From: Acinetobacter calcoaceticus DSM 30006 = CIP 81.8
GTDB lineage: Bacteria > Pseudomonadota > Gammaproteobacteria > Pseudomonadales > Moraxellaceae
Length of the DNA: 64,000 nt
Direction: 5' to 3'
NCBI RefSeq assembly: GCF_000368965.1
Contig: NZ_KB849778.1
Location: 310,001-374,000, forward strand
In this document: in pieces, positions 18,547 to 28,348 of the stretch
Layout: each line of letters begins with the position of its first letter
Position numbering within the stretch: position 1 is the stretch's first letter
The notes under the pieces: generated by a model
Databases searched by the model: none
Told to the model about the DNA's origin: nothing
The model's input: the letters and a program-made list of their open reading frames with translations, nothing else
Made by a program: the position numbers and the translations under genes

Positions 18547-21264
18547 TTAGTTCCCCTCACCTGTTTGCGCTTCATGGTATTCAGCAACTGGTTGAACTTC
18601 TGGATGTGCTTGTGGAGCCCATGCCACTGGACGATCAGTATCTAACTCAAAGTTAGAAATTGCATCTTTAACTAAACGTGCATCTACTTCACCTTCGTCA
18701 GCTAATTTTTTCAAAGTAGCAACAACGATATGTGCAGCATCAACACCAAAGAAACTACGCAAGTTAGCACGTGTATCTGAGCGACCATAACCATCTGTAC
18801 CCAACGCAACAAATGGGCGGCCATCTGGAAGATAGGCACGGATTTGTTCGCTATACGCACGCATATGGTCTGTTGCTGAAACAACGATACCTTCTGTACC
18901 ACGTAATTGTTTAGACACCCAAGACTCTTTCACTTCTTCAGTAAGTGGGTGTAAACGGTTGTATTCTTCACATGCCATACCATCACGCGACAACTCATTG
19001 AAGCTTGTTACACTCCAAACGTTTGAATGGATTTGGTATTCATCACGTAAGATTTTCGCAGCTTTGATCACTTCACGAAGAATTACACCTGAACCCATCA
19101 ATTGGACAGTTGCTTTTTCATCTTTTTCGAACAAGTACATACCACGTTTAATGCCTTCCTCAGCGCCTTCAGGCATTGCAGGATGCTCGTAGTTTTCGTT
19201 CATTACAGTTAGGTAATAGAACACACGTTCTTGGTTCACATACATACGTTGTAAACCATCATGTACGATTACAGCTAACTCATAACCAAAACATGGATCA
19301 TAAGATACACAGTTTGGAATCGTGTTCGCCAAGATATGTGAATGACCATCTTGGTGCTGTAAACCTTCACCGTTCAATGTGGTACGACCAGCAGTAGCCC
19401 CTAACAAGAAACCTTGTGCCTGTGCATCACCAGCAGCCCATGCGATGTCGCCAATACGTTGGAAACCAAACATTGAGTAGTACATGTACATTGGAATCAT
19501 TGGCAAGTTATTCGTTGAATAACTTGTTGCCAACGCAGCCCATGCGCTCATCGCACCAGCTTCGTTAATCCCTTCTTGAAGCATGTGACCGTCACTTGCT
19601 TCACGGTAATGCATTAACTGTTCTTGGTCTTCTGGGGTATATTTTTGACCGTGAGCAGCATAAATACCAAGCTGACGGAACATACCTTCTAGACCAAAAG
19701 TACGCGCTTCATCTGGAACGATTGGTACTACGCGGTCTTTAATTGCTTTTTCTTTAAGTAAAGAAGCAATTAAACGCACCATCACCATGGTAGTTGATTG
19801 TTCTTTGCCTGCTGAACCTTTTAATACTGCATCAAATACAGATAATTCAGGAATCGCTAAAATTTCACTCTCTTTACGACGTGCAGGTAAATAGCCACCT
19901 AAAGCTTCACGACGTGCCTTCATATATTTCATTTCAGGAGAGTTTTCACTTGGGCGATAGAATGGAAGCTCTTCTAATTTATCATCTGTAAATGGCAGGT
20001 TGAAACGGTCACGTACATATTTTAAAGAATCGATCTGCATTTTTTTGATTTGGTGAGTCTTATTCACCGCTTCAATTTCTTCAGACAAACCGTAACCTTT
20101 AACAGTTTTCGCAAGAATAACTGTTGGTTGACCTTTGGCTGTCATTGCTTCTGCATAGGCAGCAAAAACTTTGTACGGGTCATGACCACCACGGTTGAGA
20201 TTATCGATGTCTTCATCGCTTAAATCTTTTACAAGTTCCGCAGCTTCTGGGTACTTGCCAAAGAATTTCTCACGTGTATATGCACCACCTTTCACTTGAT
20301 AGCGCTGATACTCACCATCAACTGTTTCGCCCATTACCGCTTTTAAAGCGCCTGTGCTGTCTTTTGCAAGTAGCGGATCCCAATGACGACCCCATACTAC
20401 TTTAATGACACGCCAGCCCGCACCACGGAATAAAGATTCTAATTCTTGAATGATTTTACCGTTACCACGTACAGGGCCATCTAGACGCTGTAAGTTACAG
20501 TTAACCACCCAAATTAGGTTATCAAGTTTTTCACGACCAGCAAGTGAAATTGCACCAGTACTTTCTGGCTCATCCATCTCGCCATCGCCAAGATATGCCC
20601 AGACTTTACGATTTTCTTCTTTGATCAAGCCACGATTCATCAAATATTTTTGAATGTGTGCTTGATAAATCGACATGATTGGACCAAGACCCATTGATAC
20701 AGTTGGGAATTGCCAATAGTCCGGCATTAAATATGGATGTGGATAGCTTGGTAAACCGTTACCGCCAACTTCACGGCGGAAATTACTTAACTGTTCTTCA
20801 GTCAAACGCCCTTCAAGGAATGAACGAGCATAAATACCAGGAGCACAATGTCCTTGGTAATAAATCATATCTCCGCCAAAGTTATCGCTGTTTGCGCGGA
20901 AGAAATGGTTAAAACCTACGTCATATAATGTTGCACTTGATGCGAAGCTCGCCAAGTGTCCACCTAAATCATCGCCTGTTTTATTCGCGCGAAGTACCAT
21001 TGCTAAGGCATTCCAACGAATCAATGCACGAATACGGCGTTCCATATCTTGGTCGCCTGGCATTGCAGGTTGTTCTTCAACAGAAATTGTATTTAAGTAA
21101 GGTGTATTGAGACGTTGAATGGGAACATGCTTGGCAATTGCTTGTTGGTAAAGTTTTTCCAATAAGAATGCCGCGCGCTCAGTTCCCATATGTTGTAAAA
21201 CTGAATCGAATGCATCTTGCCACTCTTGGGTTTCTTGTGCATCGGAGTCACCGTAAAACGCCAT
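18547..21264 (-). CDS. aceE: Pyruvate dehydrogenase E1, homodimeric type
   Basis: 905 aa. Thiamine-diphosphate enzyme that decarboxylates pyruvate and acetylates the lipoyl groups of AceF. The ThDP/Mg motif GDGEMDEPESTGAISLAG runs on to the conserved asparagine of NLIWVVNCNLQ at about residues 232-262. YYQGHCAPGIYARSFLEGRL and the C-terminal transketolase part with GRTTLNGEGLQHQDGHSH are also visible. The start is an ATG with an AGGTG ribosome-binding site. No PdhR-type regulator is adjacent. First gene of a two-gene operon; lpdA is not in the window. Confidence 0.97.
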   Translation of the reverse strand: MAFYGDSDAQETQEWQDAFDSVLQHMGTERAAFLLEKLYQQAIAKHVPIQRLNTPYLNTISVEEQPAMPGDQDMERRIRALIRWNALAMVLRANKTGDDLGGHLASFASSATLYDVGFNHFFRANSDNFGGDMIYYQGHCAPGIYARSFLEGRLTEEQLSNFRREVGGNGLPSYPHPYLMPDYWQFPTVSMGLGPIMSIYQAHIQKYLMNRGLIKEENRKVWAYLGDGEMDEPESTGAISLAGREKLDNLIWVVNCNLQRLDGPVRGNGKIIQELESLFRGAGWRVIKVVWGRHWDPLLAKDSTGALKAVMGETVDGEYQRYQVKGGAYTREKFFGKYPEAAELVKDLSDEDIDNLNRGGHDPYKVFAAYAEAMTAKGQPTVILAKTVKGYGLSEEIEAVNKTHQIKKMQIDSLKYVRDRFNLPFTDDKLEELPFYRPSENSPEMKYMKARREALGGYLPARRKESEILAIPELSVFDAVLKGSAGKEQSTTMVMVRLIASLLKEKAIKDRVVPIVPDEARTFGLEGMFRQLGIYAAHGQKYTPEDQEQLMHYREASDGHMLQEGINEAGAMSAWAALATSYSTNNLPMIPMYMYYSMFGFQRIGDIAWAAGDAQAQGFLLGATAGRTTLNGEGLQHQDGHSHILANTIPNCVSYDPCFGYELAVIVHDGLQRMYVNQERVFYYLTVMNENYEHPAMPEGAEEGIKRGMYLFEKDEKATVQLMGSGVILREVIKAAKILRDEYQIHSNVWSVTSFNELSRDGMACEEYNRLHPLTEEVKESWVSKQLRGTEGIVVSATDHMRAYSEQIRAYLPDGRPFVALGTDGYGRSDTRANLRSFFGVDAAHIVVATLKKLADEGEVDARLVKDAISNFELDTDRPVAWAPQAHPEVQPVAEYHEAQTGEGN

Positions 21265-21404
21265 AATTCACCTGTTCCTTGTCCTTTAATCTACTTTGTA
21301 TTTTTACCACGTTTTACCCCTCTCTAGTTATTGCCATGGGTGAATGTGAGGGGGGCCTATTATTTTCTGAATGAATAGTCATTGACCGAGCATTAAACAA
21401 AATA

Positions 21405-21434
21405 ACAAAAAAACGCCAATAATGGCGTTTTTTT
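21405..21434 (-). terminator. Terminator of the M23 peptidase gene
   Basis: ACGCCA/TGGCGT stem with an ATAA loop, A-run before and seven T after; it works in both directions. It lies between the peptidase stop and the aceE promoter region. Confidence 0.9.
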
Positions 21435-21514
21435 ATACAATCTTTACGTTAAAAAAGGTTTAAGTTAATTTCAGATTCATAAATTCAATAACCTTAATCT
21501 TTTTAACTATGCTT

Positions 21515-22207
21515 TTAAGGAAGCATCGCCAAGTAAGTTGTTGGATTCTTACGTTGACCATCTTTTACTACTTCGTAGTGCAAATGTGGACCAGTACAGC
21601 GACCAGTACAACCTACATTGGCAATATGTTCACCTGCCGAGACTTGTTCACCTACACGTACCATCAAACGCGAAGCATGCGCATAGCGTGTTAAATAGCC
21701 ATTACCATGGTTAATTTCAACATATTGACCATAGCCAGTACCCCAACCAGATTTGGTTACAATACCCGGGCCTGTAGCATAGATTGGCGTACCACTTGGA
21801 GCAGCCATATCCAATCCACCATGATGTTCGGCACGGCCACCCATCGTACGGCCACCAAAGTTGGAAGAAACACGTACTGTATCAGGAAGAGGATGAGAAA
21901 TTAACCAAGAGTAAGCATTTGAAGAAGAGGCATTAAAAGAGTTCTTTGCGCTCGTATTGCCATATTTTTTAGCGAGTGACTCATTGTTGAGTTCAACCGT
22001 TTTTTGGCGTAAGGTCACTGAAACTTTCGCACTCGCTGGAAGATCTAAATCATCAGGATGAGTGTATGAACCTTGAGATAATGTTTTTGATAGTTGTTCC
22101 AATCGATCTGAATCAGTAGATTGGTTAATTGTTTGATAATCTGCAAAAGCAACTGATGCTGCCGAAGCGGCAAGTGAAAACGCTAATAAAATACGACGCG
22201 TGTGCAT
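21515..22207 (-). CDS. M23 (LytM) family zinc metallopeptidase, exported
   Basis: 230 aa with a signal peptide (residues 1-22, ending VAFA). The C-terminal LytM domain has the zinc ligands of the H-x3-D motif (HHGGLDMAAPSGTPIYA, about 128-144) and H-x-H (GPHLHYEV, near 209). All ligands are intact, so it is probably an active peptidoglycan DD-endopeptidase rather than an EnvC-type activator. No LysM or coiled-coil is seen. It lies next to dciA and lpxC, an arrangement also known in Pseudomonas (lpxC, DUF721, M23, secA). Confidence 0.88.
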   Translation of the reverse strand: MHTRRILLAFSLAASAASVAFADYQTINQSTDSDRLEQLSKTLSQGSYTHPDDLDLPASAKVSVTLRQKTVELNNESLAKKYGNTSAKNSFNASSSNAYSWLISHPLPDTVRVSSNFGGRTMGGRAEHHGGLDMAAPSGTPIYATGPGIVTKSGWGTGYGQYVEINHGNGYLTRYAHASRLMVRVGEQVSAGEHIANVGCTGRCTGPHLHYEVVKDGQRKNPTTYLAMLP

Positions 22208-22314
22208 AAAAACCTCTTGAAACTGTTCTTACTTAAGTTCCTTATGATCTCTTCCTTGATATCGATTGAAATGAACGCTTAAGATGAAGACAAGAATCTA
22301 TCCGAGAATGACCC

Positions 22315-22755
22315 ATGTCTAAACCCGATAACGTTTTTCAACAATCCGGAAAACACATAAAAACAGGAAACCTTACGTTTCTAACAACGCAAGTCGCGCA
22401 ATGGCAAAGACTTACGAAAATTATCCAACCCTTATTGCCCCAACCGGAACAATGGCAGGTCGTGTGTTATCAAAATGGTTCTTTGATCATTACTGGTGAA
22501 AATCAGGCGATGATTAGTCAACTCAGTTATTTACAGAACCAATATGTATCTAAATTATCTCAACTTGAAGGGTTAAAAGACCTACAAAGAATTCAGGTTC
22601 GCTTGAGAAATAAAAACATTCCAAATCCACCCTCATCTGAGCCATCTAAACCCATTCCCCCGGAAACACAAGAAATGTTACGTAGTGCAGCCGACTTCGT
22701 GAGCGACCCTAAGCTTAGCCAAGCTTTACTACGTTTGGCAAGCAATAAAAAATGA
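22315..22755 (+). CDS. dciA: DciA-type replicative-helicase loader protein (DUF721)
   Basis: 146 aa. DUF721/DciA proteins load or activate DnaB in bacteria that lack the phage-derived DnaC. The DUF721 core is residues 15-105 with the hydrophobic pattern WQVVCYQNGSLIITGENQAMISQLSYLQ and the basic IQVRLRNK. A Pro-rich linker and a helical tail (ETQEMLRSAADFVSDPKLSQALLRLA) follow. It is divergent from the M23 gene and convergent with lpxC. The functional call is by family; no experimental support is visible here. Confidence 0.82.
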   Translation: MSKPDNVFQQSGKHIKTGNLTFLTTQVAQWQRLTKIIQPLLPQPEQWQVVCYQNGSLIITGENQAMISQLSYLQNQYVSKLSQLEGLKDLQRIQVRLRNKNIPNPPSSEPSKPIPPETQEMLRSAADFVSDPKLSQALLRLASNKK

Positions 22756-22852
22756 CGAGCTCTATATTTAATGAAAAGTTCAGCCATATTTGTGTGACAA
22801 AATTCACACTTTAAAATGTTACATTATAACATGACCAAATAAAGACAATGAC

Positions 22853-23755
22853 TTATGTCACACTCACATATGGAATTGGACATTCATTCTCGTCATCAAA
22901 TGTTACAATTTCATAATTACTCGGATCACTTTGAACATTGCGTAACAACTGATTATTTAAAGCATGTCCCGATTTATAGCCATCGAACTTGGCAATAATT
23001 TGATGACCAAGCAAATACAAATCACCTACTGCATCTAAAATCTTATGTCTCACAAATTCATCGGCGAAACGTAAGCCTTCTTCGTTAACAACGCCCGTGT
23101 CATCTACACCAATCGCATTATCTAAACTTGCACCTAAAGCTAAGTTATTTGCTTTGAGATAATCCAGATCTTTCATAAAACCAAAAGTACGAGCTTCACT
23201 GACTTCATATACAAAAGTTTCAGTAGAAAAGTCGATAGTCGCAGATTGATATTCTTTAGCAAATGCCGGATGGTCAAAATCAATCGTAAAATTTAATTGA
23301 AAACCATTATGCGGTCTAAAAATTGCTTTTTTATCATCTATTAATGCTTCAACTGGTTTTAATATTCTTATAAATTTTTTCGGCGCATCCAGCTCACGTA
23401 ATCCACCTTGCATTAACAGGTAAATAAATGGGCCGGCACTTCCATCCATAATCGGAACTTCGGACGCAGATACCTCAACAATAAGGTTATCAATTCCCAA
23501 ACCTGCAATTGCGCTCATCACATGCTCAATCGTTCCAACTTTTATATCTCCAATTACTAAATTGGAGCACATAAAAGCTTCTTGAATCAGCAAAGCATTC
23601 GCATGGATTTCCACAGGTGGATCTAAATCGATACGACGAAATACAATACCCCCATCCACGGTATGTGGAATGAAATTGATCATCACTTTTTGACCGCTAT
23701 GAAGACCTATTCCACTCGCTTTTACCACACGATTGAGAGTACGTTGTTTCACCAT
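22853..23755 (-). CDS. lpxC: UDP-3-O-acyl-N-acetylglucosamine deacetylase LpxC
   Basis: 300 aa. Zinc enzyme for the first committed step of lipid A synthesis. Zinc ligands: His in [17 protein letters not shown] (near residue 78), and His and Asp in [17 protein letters not shown] (near 237 and 241); the catalytic Glu lies beside the first. [11 protein letters not shown] opens the protein. Downstream of ftsZ as in most proteobacteria, but separated by a terminator, so it has its own promoter. Its level is usually set by proteolysis; the C-terminus here (IPYVSVT) shows no obvious FtsH degron. Confidence 0.96.
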   Translation of the reverse strand: MVKQRTLNRVVKASGIGLHSGQKVMINFIPHTVDGGIVFRRIDLDPPVEIHANALLIQEAFMCSNLVIGDIKVGTIEHVMSAIAGLGIDNLIVEVSASEVPIMDGSAGPFIYLLMQGGLRELDAPKKFIRILKPVEALIDDKKAIFRPHNGFQLNFTIDFDHPAFAKEYQSATIDFSTETFVYEVSEARTFGFMKDLDYLKANNLALGASLDNAIGVDDTGVVNEEGLRFADEFVRHKILDAVGDLYLLGHQIIAKFDGYKSGHALNNQLLRNVQSDPSNYEIVTFDDENECPIPYVSVT

Positions 23756-23814
23756 GCTTTGTAACTTCTTTTTTAAAACCGCTATACGTTAGCATATTTA
23801 GTCATTGATCAAAA

Positions 23815-23855
23815 ACAAAAAAAGGCAGTGATTAAACACTGCCTTTTTTTTAATT
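23815..23855 (-). terminator. Terminator after ftsZ
   Basis: AAGGCAGTG/CACTGCCTT stem, A-run and T-run on opposite sides; bidirectional in form. Confidence 0.9.
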
Positions 23856-23865
23856 TAATAATATT

Positions 23866-25041
23866 TTACTTACGTTGCTGATTTTTCAAGTAATCTTGAA
23901 TGCTCATCGGAGAAGAACGCGGAGAAGAACTTGCAGTACTACTCACTTCATTGTCTGCATTTTGACGCTTATTAATAGCAGGAACATCATCTTCATCAAC
24001 AGATTGAGCTGATTGAGTCGATGTATGACTTACCGTATTGCGTTTTCTCGGTTCCGCATCTGCTGCATTACGAGTTAAACCAGTTGCAATCACTGTTACA
24101 CGTAATTCATCACGCGCATCTGGATCAAATACAGTACCGTAGAAGATTTCACCTTCATCAAGGTCAACAATCTGGTTCACGACATCAGTAATGATTTCAG
24201 TTTCGCGTAAAGTAATATCATCACCGCCAGTAATGTTAATCAACACACCTTTAGCATTAATAATATTGACGTTATCAAGCAATGGACTACGAATAGCCTG
24301 TTCAGCCGCTTGACGTGCACGATCTTCACCACGACCTAAACCAGCACCCATCATGGCATAACCACGTGTACTCATGGCAGTTTTCAAATCGGCGAAGTCA
24401 AGGTTAATGTGACCACGGTTTACAACAAGGTCAAAGATACTACGTACAGCGTTTAACAATACATCATCAGCTTTTTTATAAGCATCTTTCATTGAAATAT
24501 CGCCATATACGCTGAGTAAGCGCTGGTTAGGGATAATAATCAATGAATCAACATGTGCTTCAAGCGCTTCAATACCACGTTCAGCAGACTTTAAACGGCG
24601 ACGGCCTTCAAAGTTAAATGGGGTTGTCACAACACCAACAGTCAAAATACCCATTTCTTTGGCAACTTCAGCCACGACAGGTGCCGCGCCTGTACCCGTA
24701 CCACCACCCATACCAGCGGTAACGAATACCATATCCGTACCTTCAAGATGGTGACGAATAATTTCACGGCTTTCTTCTGCTGCAACTTGCCCTACTTCAG
24801 GGTTAGCACCAGCACCTAGACCACGTGTACTTTGCTCGCCTAACTGAATTTTGAAAGGTGCATTCATACAGTCCAGTGCTTGTTTGTCTGTATTGGCACA
24901 AACGAATTTAACACCTTGAATATCAGACTGCACCATATGTTGAACGGCATTACCGCCACCACCACCTACACCAAATACAGTGAAACGGGCTTGACCGTTG
25001 CCATCGTTTAGTTCATCTTCTATAAATTCAAATGAGGCCAT
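23866..25041 (-). CDS. ftsZ: Cell-division GTPase FtsZ
   Basis: 391 aa. Forms the Z ring. Nucleotide-binding GVGGGGGNAVQHM near residue 23, the tubulin signature GGGTGTGAAPVV near 107, and the synergy loop (NVNIINAKGVLINITGGDD). A variable acidic/Ser-rich linker leads to a C-terminal conserved peptide, MSIQDYLKNQQRK, that should bind FtsA and ZipA. It is 164 bp from ftsA, leaving room for a promoter of its own. Last gene of the cluster before lpxC. Confidence 0.97.
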   Translation of the reverse strand: MASFEFIEDELNDGNGQARFTVFGVGGGGGNAVQHMVQSDIQGVKFVCANTDKQALDCMNAPFKIQLGEQSTRGLGAGANPEVGQVAAEESREIIRHHLEGTDMVFVTAGMGGGTGTGAAPVVAEVAKEMGILTVGVVTTPFNFEGRRRLKSAERGIEALEAHVDSLIIIPNQRLLSVYGDISMKDAYKKADDVLLNAVRSIFDLVVNRGHINLDFADLKTAMSTRGYAMMGAGLGRGEDRARQAAEQAIRSPLLDNVNIINAKGVLINITGGDDITLRETEIITDVVNQIVDLDEGEIFYGTVFDPDARDELRVTVIATGLTRNAADAEPRKRNTVSHTSTQSAQSVDEDDVPAINKRQNADNEVSSTASSSPRSSPMSIQDYLKNQQRK

Positions 25042-25205
25042 GACCTTTAGGGTTCCTAATACATTATGGCAGTCACTTCAGCCCGTATACTGCCTTGATT
25101 TTCAAAAATAACTAATTTTAAGAATGCTGTGCAATACAAACCTTGTCAAGTACAGTGGTTTTCTCTTACAACTTCCTAACAATTCTACCAATAAATCCAT
25201 ACATC

Positions 25206-26468
25206 CTAAAAAATGGCTTTTAGCTTGCTATTAAACGCATTCCAGCCATTTACCATTCGTTCCCATACCGAACGGTCATTTGCCTCTTCAGGCTCTTCAA
25301 CAGCTTCTTGCAACTCACTTTGGCTAAACATGAGCAAACCAGCTGCTGTTGCATACATCGAACGACGTAACGCGGCTTGATGCTGATCATCAGCATAAAC
25401 CTGTAACGGTGGATTGCCCAAATGTGCAGATACCCCCAACATACGGCGAGCTAAACTCACCATACCTTCGATTTGACAAGCATCACCTGTCAGCACTACA
25501 CCATGATATAAACCATGAATTGCGCCGCTGTTTTCGAGTTCATCGCGAATCTGGCTAAAGATCTCTTCATAACGGGCAATAATAATTTCTGACAACTCAA
25601 TTCGACTAATGGTTTGAGGGCCATCAATTCCTTCTACCTGAATCATGTGATCTGGCTTAACAGCACTTAAATCAACACAACCATACAGAATTTTAATGCG
25701 TTCAGCTTCTTCTGTCGTGGTTTGCAATACAGCAGCAATATCACGTGTAACGTGTTCACCACCGCGCTGCAATGTACGTGCCAGAGCCAAACGTCCATCT
25801 AGATAAACTGCAAGATTGGTAATGCCTGCGCCAACATCGACCAGACAAACACCATATTCTTTTTCATCTTTAAGCAAACTTGCCTCAGCGGTTGCCAAGC
25901 AAGATACCACCATTTTTTCAACCCCGATATTTGCACCTTTCATGGCGCGATCAAGGTTTTGCATAGTCGCTATAGGCATCATCATTAACTGATAATGTCC
26001 TGTCATACTATGGGCAGTCATGTTAATTGGATTCTGCACCCATTCAGCAGAATCACCCAATTCAAAGCCTAACGGCACTGCACTTGCTAAATAGTAATCA
26101 GAAGTCACATGACTTGCTTTTGCCAATTCTAACGCGCGCACGACTTCATTTGTTGTAATAACATGTGCTGGATTAGCAACTGGTGTGCGGCCAGAGGCAT
26201 AAAAACTTTGCAACTCGGTACTCGGAATCGATACCCATGCGCTATGAATGCGACATTCGGCCATATTTTCCGCTTCAGCAACAGCATTTTTAATCGCAGC
26301 GATGACTTTATCGAGGCTGACGATTTTTCCTTTATTCATGCCTCGATTGCGAGCAGTTGCCATACCGATAACTTGAATGTTATCCGGCGCATGAATTTTT
26401 CCAATCAAAACTGAAACTTTATGCGTCCCAATGTCAATCGCAACAACTGAGGGAACAGCTTCATTCAT
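25206..26468 (-). CDS. ftsA: Cell-division protein FtsA
   Basis: 420 aa from the ATG at 26468 (a GTG directly upstream is in frame but less likely). Actin-like ATPase that tethers FtsZ to the membrane and recruits later divisome proteins. Phosphate-1 loop VVAIDIGTHKVSVLIG near residue 8, then the 1C domain, then VDVGAGITNLAVYLDG (phosphate-2) near 210. A C-terminal amphipathic helix (WERMVNGWNAFNSKLKAIF) is the membrane-targeting sequence. It lies 57 bp from ftsQ. Confidence 0.95.
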   Translation of the reverse strand: MNEAVPSVVAIDIGTHKVSVLIGKIHAPDNIQVIGMATARNRGMNKGKIVSLDKVIAAIKNAVAEAENMAECRIHSAWVSIPSTELQSFYASGRTPVANPAHVITTNEVVRALELAKASHVTSDYYLASAVPLGFELGDSAEWVQNPINMTAHSMTGHYQLMMMPIATMQNLDRAMKGANIGVEKMVVSCLATAEASLLKDEKEYGVCLVDVGAGITNLAVYLDGRLALARTLQRGGEHVTRDIAAVLQTTTEEAERIKILYGCVDLSAVKPDHMIQVEGIDGPQTISRIELSEIIIARYEEIFSQIRDELENSGAIHGLYHGVVLTGDACQIEGMVSLARRMLGVSAHLGNPPLQVYADDQHQAALRRSMYATAAGLLMFSQSELQEAVEEPEEANDRSVWERMVNGWNAFNSKLKAIF

Positions 26469-26528
26469 CACTCATACCATTTCTTTGTTGTTTAATACCA
26501 GGCAAATTGCCTATTTTAAAGCCACGTA

Positions 26529-27383
26529 TTATGGCTTTGCTTTTGTTCCACCTGCAATGCTTGTGTCATCAATCGTTACAACAAACTGACCATTCACAAT
26601 TTTAGGTGGTGTTGCGTTCTTCCATTGAATAGATAATCCATTACGATATCGCAAATCAATGGCTGAGATTTTCGACCACACCGGTTTTAAGTCAGATTGT
26701 GCCAGATGACTTAAACGTTGCAACTTATTCATTGTTTGATCTTGGTCAACGATAATTCGTAAACCTGTGTCAAACTGCATAAACCAAGTCATTCGCTCCG
26801 TCAGATATAACTCTTTTAGGCGCAAATTGGCGGGATGGAATAATTGATTGATTTCATTATAGCGTCGCATCATCATTTTCGACTGGCTTACCGGACCATG
26901 TAGTAACGGAAGCTCAGGGTGAATTGTCGGCTCTGCCTCACTAAATACATCGCCTCCATCGCTTAACAAGCGACCTGTTCCCCAACGGGCGATGGCATGT
27001 CGAGGCATGACACGAACACGAATACCATTGGGCCAGGCACGAGATACAACAACTCGGTCTACCCATGAAATTTCTAATGTTTTATCACGAATCTGTTCTA
27101 AATCAGATGTGAAATAATTCGCTTTTATAATTGGAGCAACATTCTGCATCACTTGTTGTGTTTCAACTGAAGACGTCGACCCTACAACCTCTAGCTTTGC
27201 AACTTTTGCATCTGTAATAACTTTATATAGCCCATAAATTCCGACTGCCAGCACTACAAAAGCAATAACCAACAGCACCCATCCACCAGCATTCGCAAGC
27301 TTCTGCTTACGTGTAGGCGGTTTATCATGAATAGAGGTGATAGCCGCACGTTTACGGCGCATGGAAGCCGGAAGTTGTGCCAT
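26529..27383 (-). CDS. ftsQ: Cell-division protein FtsQ
   Basis: 284 aa. Bitopic membrane protein linking the early and late divisome. Cytoplasmic basic tail (1-30), one membrane segment at about 33-54, a POTRA domain beginning AKLEVVGSTSSVETQQV, and the beta domain with FSEAEPTIHPELPLLHGP. It starts 2 bp after ddl, so the two are coupled. The C-terminus is Pro/Lys-rich and probably flexible. Confidence 0.93.
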   Translation of the reverse strand: MAQLPASMRRKRAAITSIHDKPPTRKQKLANAGGWVLLVIAFVVLAVGIYGLYKVITDAKVAKLEVVGSTSSVETQQVMQNVAPIIKANYFTSDLEQIRDKTLEISWVDRVVVSRAWPNGIRVRVMPRHAIARWGTGRLLSDGGDVFSEAEPTIHPELPLLHGPVSQSKMMMRRYNEINQLFHPANLRLKELYLTERMTWFMQFDTGLRIIVDQDQTMNKLQRLSHLAQSDLKPVWSKISAIDLRYRNGLSIQWKNATPPKIVNGQFVVTIDDTSIAGGTKAKP

Positions 27384-27385
27384 AT

Positions 27386-28312
27386 TTAAGCCGTACCTTC
27401 CAATGTTTGCTCAAGAATGGCAACACACAATTCATCAAAACTATAGCCAACAGCTTGAGCAGCTTTTGGAACTAAAGAATGGCTGGTCATACCTGGCACA
27501 GTGTTTACTTCTAAAAGCCAGAAATTACCCTGCTCATCCTGCATCGCATCAATACGGCCCCAGCCTTCGGCACCAACTGCTTGAAAAGCACGCAAGCACA
27601 ATGCTTGTAGGTTTTTCTCTTCTGTCTCACTTAGACCACAAGGAATACCGTACTCAACATCATTACGTTCATATTTTGCTTCATAGTCATAAAAAGCAAC
27701 GTCTGCTGGTGGTTGTAAACGAATAACCGGCAAAGGCTGTCCATTTAAGAACGAGATTGTGAATTCACGACCTGTGATCCATTTTTCTGCCATCACAACA
27801 GCATCGTGCTGAGTCGCTTTTTCAATTGCAGCAGCAAAGTCTTCTGCTTTCTCAACCTTACTCATGCCCACACTTGAGCCTTCATGTACAGGTTTGATAA
27901 TGACAGGCAAGCCTAGCTCAGCAATAACCGCATCTAAATCTGTCTCTTTAGTAATAATGCGATATGGCGCTGTAGGTAAATCGCTACCTTGCCAGATTTG
28001 CTTGGTTTTGACTTTATCCATGCCAATAGCAGAACCTTGTACACCTGTTCCTGTGTAAGGCAGATTTAACCATTCAAGTACACCTTGAATCTGGCCATCT
28101 TCACCGCCACGACCATGCAATACAATAAATGCACGATCATAATTTACAAGTTCAGTCACACTGCGATCTTGCGGATCAAATGCTTCAGCCTGAACACCCG
28201 AACGTAACAAAGCATCCAGAACTGCCTGACCACTATCTAAAGACACAGCACGCTCAGCCGATTTCCCACCAAATAGCACGGCAACTTTGCCGAATTTTGT
28301 AGCATTTGACAC
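27386..28312 (-). CDS. ddl: D-alanine-D-alanine ligase
   Basis: 308 aa from a GTG at 28312, chosen because AAGGA lies seven bases upstream; a TTG nine codons earlier has no such site. ATP-grasp enzyme making D-Ala-D-Ala for the peptidoglycan precursor. Motifs: LFGGKSAERAVSLDSG at the start, HGRGGEDGQIQG, the ATP-grasp region IIKPVHEGSSVGM, and EVNTVPGMTSHSLVP at the C-terminus. It lies in the murG-murC-ddl-ftsQ operon. Confidence 0.95.
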   Translation of the reverse strand: MSNATKFGKVAVLFGGKSAERAVSLDSGQAVLDALLRSGVQAEAFDPQDRSVTELVNYDRAFIVLHGRGGEDGQIQGVLEWLNLPYTGTGVQGSAIGMDKVKTKQIWQGSDLPTAPYRIITKETDLDAVIAELGLPVIIKPVHEGSSVGMSKVEKAEDFAAAIEKATQHDAVVMAEKWITGREFTISFLNGQPLPVIRLQPPADVAFYDYEAKYERNDVEYGIPCGLSETEEKNLQALCLRAFQAVGAEGWGRIDAMQDEQGNFWLLEVNTVPGMTSHSLVPKAAQAVGYSFDELCVAILEQTLEGTA

Positions 28313-28348
28313 GTTTAAATCCTTAACCCGATAATTCAATATTTTTGT

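Noticed and set aside
27337..27726. 129-codon antisense frame over ftsQ/ddl
   Set aside because: Lies inside two well-identified genes, with no ribosome-binding site or motif.
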